From Pachyseris speciosa (Eukaryota > Cnidaria > Anthozoa > Scleractinia > Pachyseridae): DNA of 64,000 nt. A program made the translations under genes and the position numbers. The stretch spans positions 1,106,001 through 1,170,000 of the forward strand of contig JAEMWC010000097.1 of assembly GCA_016490735.1 (NCBI GenBank), in the 5' to 3' direction. Positions 48,801 through 59,573 of this stretch are shown one piece after another; position 1 is the stretch's first letter; every line of letters starts with the position of its first letter. The notes under the pieces were generated by a model that did not search any database, was not told the origin of the DNA, and saw nothing but the letters and a program-made list of their open reading frames with translations.

Positions 48801-51800
48801 AAATATGATTTATATGATTTAATTACTTAATATGTATACCTGTTTGACATGAGTCTGTTTGTAGGCTTCAATGTAGATATAACCCTTAAGACCTTCCACT
48901 GCAACAGCAGACTTGATCTGCAATGGCTGCCAAAAAAAATCATGGAAATTACATCATTCGAAAATGAGTGCACTTATATCAGCAGGGTTCACAGTATTGG
49001 AAAAAAACTTCTTTTACAAAGCAGAACAAATATTTTTCCTTCAACCAGACACTTTTTTTACACACAAACATGAAACAGTTTTAAGCTTTCCACCTAGAGA
49101 TGCATTGTCACACAAAATTTGCCATTATTTCAACAAACCTCATCTGTGAACTGCTGGGCGATCGCTTTTCTCATCAAGCCAATAACAGTGGCCTTTTCTT
49201 CTCCAATCTAAACAACAACAAAAAACATTATGATTAATGTCAGACATTCAAAAACCTTCCATAACATGTTTCATTCATTAAGAAATAAACCCTTGCATAC
49301 TAGACTGCTGAGTAAAATAAGAAAGCAGTACTCTTTAAGAACTTGTGCAAAGGGTTAAAGATTCTCACACTCAAATGCTATTTCTCTTCTAAGAACGTAC
49401 ATGTACAATGTAGGTGTGCAGCCTCACCTTACATTTCACTGTCCACAGATTTGGGTCCCTGTTAACAAAGACACAGCACAAATTATTTTTAGCACCTCTT
49501 GTTAAATATCAAGCACAGCAAAAATACTTGTACAGTATAATTATAAACAAAAAGGTAAACCATGCACATGCTGCTAGGTTTAATATTATTTTTTCTTGCC
49601 TTTCAAATTTGTTCACAGTCCAAAATTAACAGTATCATATTAATGAAAACAGTATTAGTACTTTTAAAAACCTGGTTTGTCCTAGCAACTACATACAAAA
49701 AAATTAAAAATTAAAAACAAAAACTCCACAGTCTTCTTGGTACATGTACCTCAGCATTATATCCTAGTTTGAAACAAGTCCTTCTTTTTACATCGTAAAA
49801 AAAGCACTGAGTAACAAGCATGAGATATCCCTATACTTAGCCGACCAGGTCGTAGGCTGAGTTGCCTACACTTGGGAGATAAAGTCTGCATAGCTGAGCA
49901 GGATAATTGTTTTATTATTAAGTGCATTACTAACAAATTATATAAAGCACATTATTTATTGAGTTTATTGCAGAAAAGTTGGAAAAATCGCCATTTTTCT
50001 AAGCAACACACAAGATTGCATGTACGTACGTACATGTATACTGCAGGATACCTGTTGAGTGCGCAGGACAAATATTGAGAGTGCCACATTGATGTGACCA
50101 ATGATATTTTGACATTGTCACAATATGATGAATAATAACAAAGGATATCTGCCGTGTATGTATTCATGATGAATAATGAGTGCACCGTGAAAAGAATAAT
50201 TGGACAGTGTTACAATGTGTTGAATAATAATGTCTGGTATCATACAACACTTTCATTGTTATTGTTATTGTATTTTGTAATTAAAAATGACACTTTATAG
50301 GGCATATGCACGTTACGTCATCACCGCCATGTTGGTGTACCGTGAACAAAAGATTTCTCATTAGCTTCTTTTTTTATTGGCTGCCAGCCTATTGTCATTA
50401 GAACCTCTGGAGACTAGTTGCATACCCTCTATAGGGGTGACACAATTACTCAGGGGTTTCAATAAAATTTGAAGTAGGCAGTGAGTTGGAGTAGAGTAGG
50501 TGACGGTATTAAAGGAAAAATAAAGAATTGTTCTTTAATTACTTCAATTTAGGGAAAAAAGTAGCCGATGTCTGGTAGCCCAGTTGTTTCCATTGTGGCC
50601 CACAAATAATGACAGAAACAAATAATGGAAATTAACTCAACATGATAAGAATCCCAACTGGCCGGAGGCAAACCAGTTGGCTATTTACAAGGATGACTGA
50701 GAACTTGAACCAGGGACTACCCAGAACATCGCCGACCGGTTAGCTCAGTGGTAGAGCACCGGACTACTGTGCAGGAGGTCGTGGGTTCAAACTCCGGCCG
50801 GACCAACACTCAGGGTTTTTAATAATTGAGGAGAAAGTGCTGCCTTTGTAATGACACCTACATACGGTTACACTTTCTAGTCTTCTCGGATAAGGACGAT
50901 AAACCGTAGGCCCTGTCTCACAACTCTTCATAATTCTCTGATTCTGTGGGACGTAAAAGAACCACTAGGGACGTAACAAAACTCTGGCAGTGACCAGCCC
51001 CTAGTGTCTGTCTTAATTTGATATTGATATTACGGGGGCACTCATAACTCAACTTCATTAATTGTAAACTGCGTTATAAGCAGTCTGGCAAAAGTCCCCC
51101 GGCCAGTGTCGTAAAGCCCATTAGATCATTGCGTCATGGTAATGCGCTATAGAAATTAATAGAATTATTATTATTAACATCACCAGCTAGGGCCAGAGTG
51201 GGATTTAAACCCAGGGCAACTGCATTGAAATCTATCACCCTAACCGCTTGAGATATACATGTACAGTAATCTAGGTTTTTAAGAATGTTGCTGCTCTTTG
51301 TTTAGTAGTTAGGGAACTGAGAAAAAGCATAAAGCTCTTCTAGTTTCAAACATTTTGGAGCATGTGTTTCCGTTCTAACTAAATAAAACCACTTAAAAGG
51401 ACTCTTACTTGACTCCTGGCAATAGACTCTGTTGCTGAATCTCAGGTCGCAATTCATAGTCATCTCTATATCTGTCCAGAAAAATGACACTGGATTAAAT
51501 TATCTAGAGTAAATAGTATAGAAAGTTTGCACAATAATTGAAGTTGTGTGGCTGAAAAATTCAATATGACTTGAGTTTATCCATCTAAAATATTTTAAGA
51601 ATCAGAAAGATTTATAGATATACAGAGAGACAAAATTGTGTTAGACCAACCTGTCGGAAGTATCAGCAAACTTCTTTTTATAGTAAGCCTCCAATTCCTC
51701 AGCATTTTTATCTCTGAATAAAACAAGAAATAATAAAAGTTTGATAATTATATATACTAAGTAAAAATACTATAAAACTAATGTACCCTACTTAAAACAA

Positions 51801-52004
51801 TGTTGGGAACTGTGTAATCTACCAAAACAAAGAGAGTCTAGATAACCTAACCATAATGAACCAGACAAGCCTTACAGTGACTTGGAGTGATTCAAGGGTA
51901 TCCAAACACTCATTGAGATAAGAAGTGATATTTTAAATAAATTTACCAAATGAAGTAGAGATCATCACTGTTTTATTGTCAAAGCAAACTATTTGATAAA
52001 AGAC

Positions 52005-52064
<60 letters not shown>

Positions 52065-52284
52065 TTACAATAACCCACACACTGAAAGTGAAGTCTTGAG
52101 GATAGCAGAAGAGTGAACAGCGACTTTTTTTTAGTGATTTTTGTTTATTTATTATATATTATATATTATATATTATACTAGCTACAGAGTTGTTAGCCTC
52201 AGGGCCTCCTGTGTTACGTCCGATACCCGAGGTTGGCTGGATAGGGATCCATATCTGATATGGCATCCATACGTTCTCACTGTC

Positions 52285-52330
<46 letters not shown>

Positions 52331-52335
52331 CAATC

Positions 52336-52370
<35 letters not shown>

Positions 52371-53236
52371 TTTATTAAAGTCTCAAATCTTTGAAGCCAA
52401 GCACAATATTGCTCTACTAATTGGGGAGACTAAATCAACTCAACTCTAAATCAAGTAGAAATCAAAACAAATCAAATCAAATCAAATGTTGGTTTTTAGG
52501 GAGAGGGGAAAACCGGATTACCCGGAGAAAAACCAACAGAAAGAAATACATACCCAAGCATCTGCTGTAAACGTCTGGCACCCTTAAAACAGAACCCAAG
52601 AGAAATAATATATTACATAGGTCTGTGTGATTATTATAAACATGATCATGTGATGTCACACCCACCCATATCAGACTTCAAACCAGACAGAAAATGAAAT
52701 TAACCTAACTGCCATGTAAAGTTTTCAAACAATCAAGGCATTCTTTCTAATCTGGGCTAGCTGGTTAGCTAAAACTACTGATATAGTAGCAGCCTGGTTC
52801 AAATGGAAACCTCTGTGACTTAGAGGAAGAATTTTGACAAGCATTAGCATCTAGCCAGTCCCACACAGTTCTGATGTACGATATCACTGATACTTTTCTT
52901 ACCGACAAATCCTCTCCAGTCGATTCATCATCTCGATCAGCTAAAAGAAAAAATGAAAATACATGTATTAATAATCATTATTAGCTATTTATGGAGGAGC
53001 TGCGACTTATGTTTTTAACTTTCTTAGAGGTTGGATTAAATTTAGGTTTAATTACATTTATTTTGGAATGTATGTGTAATTAGTTATTATAAGCTTTGGG
53101 GTTTTTTTATTATTATTTTTAGATTCTACTGCTTGTATACATGTAAATATCCTACTTTTGATGTATCAATAAGATGTTATTGGTGTCCCCAATTAGTTTG
53201 TTAAAAGCTAAAATAAATATCTTGACACTTTAAGTC

Positions 53237-53268
<32 letters not shown>

Positions 53269-56200
53269 GCTACTGCTGCTGCTGCTACTACTACTACACA
53301 CGCTACTGCTGTTTACATCTCTTATCCTGTGAGTGCCTCATGAACAAATGAACATTTCTTTTTATCAACTGTCTGGCTTTGGACTCTACTACTTCTGCTC
53401 TTCTGCTTTTTTTTTTTTTATTAATTAATTAATTTTTTTTATCCATTAATTTTTTTTGTGGTTAGTGAGACTCTTCCTGGTGCTGAGGTCTGACCTCACA
53501 CACATCTCAGGGATATGTGGAGGCTGGGCGATGAGCTGACCCCTGTCCCCAAGAGCCTCTGCTGGTCACAGAAACCTCTTAGGAGGCCTAATGCCACTTG
53601 GGCTAATGATGATGATGATGATGAGACTATTCTTGAAATAATCACATGAATTAAGAGAAGAATACCAAATAAAGCCTCAAGACACAAAAGCAATAATAAT
53701 AATTATTATTGCTTTTGTGTCTTGAGGCTTTATTTGGTATTCTTCTCTTAATTCATGTGATTATTTCAAGAATAGTCTCATCATCATCATCATCATTAGC
53801 CCAAGTGGCATTGTGGAAATAAGCTTAATGCAAATGAGTCTGTTTGCTGTTTGCTCACATTCAACATGGCAGCACTGCAGAAATACGTTTTTTGACGTCA
53901 GAGTAACTGTTCAGCGGTCATATGAGTTCGATCCCCGCTCGTTGTTCGTTTCGATCTTCAATACATGAGATGCAAGGGACGAAATTCCCTCTTGGTTTGG
54001 AAGATTGCCTCCCTTCAATAGCTCTTTGGTATTCAAAATATGAGCATGGTTAATAAAGTTGAAGGCAAGTCACTCTTATAGCGCAACAAAGGACGTTCAG
54101 CAAAGAACACAGATGGTTTCTCGTGTTGAGATGAAATGTGCATCAAAGACTACAATCGCTATGGCGAAACAATTATTTATAATTTGTCTGTGCGAAAAAT
54201 TGAAGATTTCTGCAGATGATTTAGGTAAAGCAAGGAGTTTGAACACTAGTAGCCGGGATTTTTAATTAGTATTTGCATTCGGGATGTGATAAAGGTAAGT
54301 TTGAGGACAACGAATTTTTGTGAAACCAGAAGTTGTCAACAAAGTTTTTATAACAATTATCGATTTTATTAAGCTTAAGTTTAAGTTGTTTTATGTCGCT
54401 TCAATCTTGAGTTAGAGTTAAAATAATCGGTGAATTCATAACTGTAACTCTGTGGGAGATGTAATGAAAAATAACTATACTTTCCGTGGTGTATATACAT
54501 ATATAATTTATACTGGATGAAACTGATTGTAAACACTAACAGCTTTGGGAAGAATCAGTATATTATTGACAGTAGCCGAAATGAAGCTTTGCTTGCTTAG
54601 TGGATATGTCATGTGCTGAATTTGTTTCTCAACAGTGCAAGCTCACAGTACAAACAAGTGTCATGGGATGGCATCAATACCTAATGATAAAAATAGCGTC
54701 TGTGATGCTTGTGACCATTTTGCAGATGTACATGACCATTGGTAGCAGGACATTCTGTTTGATTCAGTTGTCTAGTTTGCGTCTCAAGATAATTATTAAA
54801 CATGCACCTGGTGCAAGGACAAAATAAATTGTAAAAAATTATCATTAGAGTCTTTCCCTTTCCACCTTTGGGAATCTAAACCTTTGTCCTTTGTATTGTT
54901 ACATGTACTTGTAATTCTTTCACACAGTGTGACAGGAACTTTTTATTTTATAACCAAGAATAAGAACATTAAATTTACTTTTCTTCAGGTATTTAAGCCT
55001 GTAGTTGGATCACAATTCCAGTTGCTTGAAATCAATTTATTTATCTCTGAAATTGAGACCTAGATCTTATGCTTGCATTGTTTTGCAATTTGTGGTAGCA
55101 AGAGAGAAAATCTCCTGGCTGCTTCTGTGAATCTTACTATATTCCTCTTATGTTGTCTTTCTTTTTTCTGCTTGTAAATCTGCTGAATCAATGGTAATCA
55201 ATAATGTGATTGATTGGTACTGTAAGTTACAGCTATATTATTACTTGTATAGAGTATACATATTGGTCTCCTAAGTGTGGTTAGTCACTGAAATTGCAGT
55301 ACAAATGTTCACACAAGGTCAAGCATCTGCCCACTGACCTCACAAGTGAGATAGTCCCTGAGAATTGATAGCTGACCTTATCTCATTTACTCTGTCTGTG
55401 ATGTAATCAAAGTATAGGGGTGACGTTGACTTGAAATATTTGTATATAAGGGTATATAAGAATCGTACTATTATTATAAAATTATTTGTCGCTTTTTGTT
55501 TGTATGGTGTGTTAATGTTCTAAAATTTTAGGAATTTAATTCCTACATTGCAGAAAGAACATATTTTGGTCAAAGCCTTAAAGGAATAACAACAACAACT
55601 TTATGGAATTCAGTAAGGAAGACTAAAAAAACTGCTTAAAAAGCAGAACCATGGAAACTGAGAAAAGAAAAAAGGAAAAAAGATGTTGGCTGAACTAGCT
55701 AGAAGAAGAGAATAAGAGAAAAAGCTGAAAATGTCAAAGAACAAATTTATTAGAGCAAAACAGATTTCAGCTCAGATGATCCTGTTCACCAAACTAATTT
55801 TTTGGACAATTTCTGAGAAAAGATTGAAAAATGAATCCAAACATTCAATAGCCTTTATTTGATTCAAAAGATGACACCCACTCCCACCACAATTACCACT
55901 CACCCTCCCCCTAGGGCCCCTATTTTGGTATCTGTACTTACCCTTACCCTTACCCTTACCCTCCCATTATACAAAACAAATGATTTAATATGCCCCCCCC
56001 CCCCCCCATTATACAAAACAAATAATCTCTCCAAAATCTTAAAGTAAATTGTAAATTATAACATAAACCACCAATATTACTATCAGACATTTTGAGCTTT
56101 TTAAGTTCTCCTTGGACCAATTATTGCATCCTCCCCTTCAGTGGGCTGTTGGTTCTGGGAAGGGGGGGGGGGAGGGGGAGAAAGCATTTAGTTGTTGTGC

Positions 56201-59200
56201 TGATTGGGTCACCCCATTTTTCTGGTTTTGAGCACCTGTGGAGCTTGGCTATGGGTTATTCTTTGCTTTCTTCAGACCCCTGCTCTTAACCTAAAACCTG
56301 GAAATATTTATTAAAACACAAAGGAAATCCTTTTTTTATTATTTCTGTAACCTACACAAATATCCTTATCTTAGCATAACCTAAACATGTACAGGACTTT
56401 GTACACAATAAATTAAAACCATGGCCAACCATTATCTCATCAAACTCAACATCTTAGTTATCTTCCAGTGGTGAGAATTCTGCTGGTGGGACACAAGGAT
56501 GGAAAATGTGAATACACTGTAGCTGCATGTTCCTTTATGTCTGTAATAAGTGATCTTATACTTAAAACCAGTACAGGTAATTGAAAGAAAGACTTGTTAG
56601 TGTATGCTATGGTTGCAATATTTGTTACAATGATTGTTTATACCCATATCACTGATTATGGTTCTGCCTCAGGAATGGGTCTCACATAAAAAGATTTTCA
56701 TTGCTTTCCTCATAAATCCAAATATTATTTTAATTTTGTAAGTAAAACTCTACAGGGGGCTTTGGTCAAAAAACTAAATTTAAGACAAAACTTGTATCTC
56801 TTTAGGCTTTTTGTTTGTTTACTTCAACCTTTTTCTAGCACATCTTGGTATGTAATTCTCGCACCATTGACCTGTGCCATATTAACCTGCGATCAGGTGT
56901 CTTTTTTTTTTGGGGGGGGGATATAGCAAAGACATCAGTGACGTCACCTATTGTCATTAATATGCCAACCAGAGAGCTATAGACTGGCTGGTGAAACAAA
57001 GAATTCATTTAAATAACAAAAACAATGTTTGTAAACAAATATCTTCCCTATAGGGAGAGGGCACAATCTCAGGCTAATGCCATATAAGTCCCAGACTTTA
57101 ACTTTTTTGTTATATCCTCTTCTGTTTTGTGCTACTGGTTGTTAATATAGACAATACAAGGGCATACATAATAAATGAAATAGAATGTATAATTAACGTG
57201 TTGGGCGATATGGAAATTTGTTCATCATTAAATGATGAAAAAATTTCGGAACAATTTCCGTATGTTGTTTAGTTTTGGGTTCACTTTGGTGTCTCTGTTT
57301 GGCACTTGATGAACCAGCGTTTCCCAGATGTATAAGACGTCAGATCAGATCCATCTTTATCCAGAATCTCAAAATAGCGCACAAAGGGATCGGATGCAGC
57401 TTTGACGTGTGCCCACAGGTGGACTGACACAAGCATCTTCTGTCGATTTGATCAAAGTGGCATTGACATACAGATTCCTGTCACTGACGCCCACCAGCTC
57501 TACATACCTGAGAGGTTGCTCTCTCAGAACAAATGCCGCTACAGGTATTCAAAAGCCCCCTGGTTTTGCACATATTAAACATATTTGGCAAAAACCGACG
57601 CGCCACGATAGATACACTATTTCACATTCTGTGCAAGCTCAGTTCAGCTCTGGCACAACATATATTATGGGACAAGAACTATAAAAAACAGACTGAATTT
57701 AAAAGCTAAGTTTCCAGTATTCCCTATACGTTTTGGGGATTTTCAGTGCCGACTGGGCTCGCGTTGGAAATCGATTTAAAGTCGCCATTGTTTTGTATCT
57801 TATGAGGGGATGACGCTGACCGCCAAAATACTGCATCGTGTCCTCAAAAACGTATTTCCGCGGTGCCCAACATGGCAAATACATGTAATGCATGTTTGGT
57901 AAACATGGACCTTCAGACAAACATTTGGTAACATTTCGTAGTGAAATAACAGATCTACTGTATTAGCAAAATGATCTGTGAACACCAAAACCAACCATAA
58001 CCAATCTCAACCAAGTGATCCAGTGACCCATACCAACAGTTCTCAGTTGAAATAAACTTTGTACTAAAAAGAGTTACACCAGAATGATACCAAATTTGGA
58101 ATCTATTTATACTATACACGTACTGGAATCAATTAAGTCATGAAATCCTGGTTCTGGTTGATCCTCATCATCATCATAGTCATCATCAACGTCTTCAAAG
58201 TAAAATAATAACAATGTTAGCAGTGAAAAGTATTTCTAAAAAAGAGGGATAACCATGACTGCAATAACCATGTTCAAGCTCATTAATATGACACAAACCT
58301 GCTTCCTCTAGGATAAAGCCAGTGTGACGCCTTCTTTTCTTTCTCTGTCGATCATCCTCAAACTCATCATCCTCGTCATAATCATCCTCATCTTCTTCAT
58401 CTTCCTCATCCTCATCTTCTTCTTCCCTGGTGATGTCCTCACCCTCCTAAAAATATAGCATTTAACCACAAAAAAATTAATGCAGTGGCTACTCATACAG
58501 CACCCATATGCTGACTTTTATTTTCTATTTGTACAGGAGTCCTCAATTTTTGTACAATTTCTATGGAATTTTTAATGCATGCCACTGCGTTTATTCGTAC
58601 GGCACCCGTACGCAGACTTCGATTTTCTATTTATACAGGAGTGTTCAGTTTTCATAGAATTTCTATGGAATTTTATTTTTCTGCTGGTTAAAACTGTTAA
58701 AGTTTGTTTGGGTGCATTAAGCAATTTTCGTGAGCACTGAAAATTTAATTAAAACTAATTTGCCCAATCTGTGCATACTATACTGATTCGCGACACTCAG
58801 CGAGACGTGATAAACAGATCCAAGTGTTGCGAAATGAGTCATTTGCATAGTATGTACAGAGTGGACAAATTAGTCTGAATCAAATCCACAGCTCTCAATA
58901 AAGTTGCTTAATGCACCTAAAGAAACATAACATAGTTTGGACCAGCAAAACTAAAAAATTCCATAGAAAGTGTATGAAAATTGAGGACTTCCGTATGAAT
59001 AGAAAATAAAAGTCTGCATACAGGTGTCATGTGAATAGCCAGGTGCACTGCTAAAAATACTTGATGTGTCCACAGAATTTATTCATATTTCATTGACATT
59101 CAAATAAGTTCTTTTGCAGAGAAGAATTTAATTTTATGTGATCATTTACAGCATTCAAATGTTAAGTGGAACTGTCCGGTTTTCATAAGCAATTCTGAGT

Positions 59201-59542
59201 TGGTAATGATGGTCTCAAGTCTCTACATGTATGTGGCTGTGCCACGAAAAAGATAGTGCCAACAATTACAAACCGTACACAGTGGAATCCCGATTTCTCG
59301 AACCTCCAGAGGAAATGCAAATTGGTTCGAGAAATCGGGAGATCAAGAAATCAAAGGTGGCATCAAATTTCGCTTAATTGGCCAGGTATTGTGTGATTAT
59401 GAGTAAGTGTTCAAATTTTAACAAAAATACATCCTTTTTAATGTAGATCTTGACCTTTATTCACAAACAAAACGTACTTACGTACTTACTTTGTAATCCG
59501 AAGTAGTCATTGTACCTTTCACGAAAATTTGGTTTATCAATG

Positions 59543-59573
<31 letters not shown>

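Noticed and set aside
52141..52449. Isoleucine-rich open frame
   Set aside because: Arises from AAT microsatellites.
55938..55961. True interstitial telomere repeat
   Set aside because: The unit is TTACCC (GGGTAA), not CCCTAA/TTAGGG, and there are only four units.
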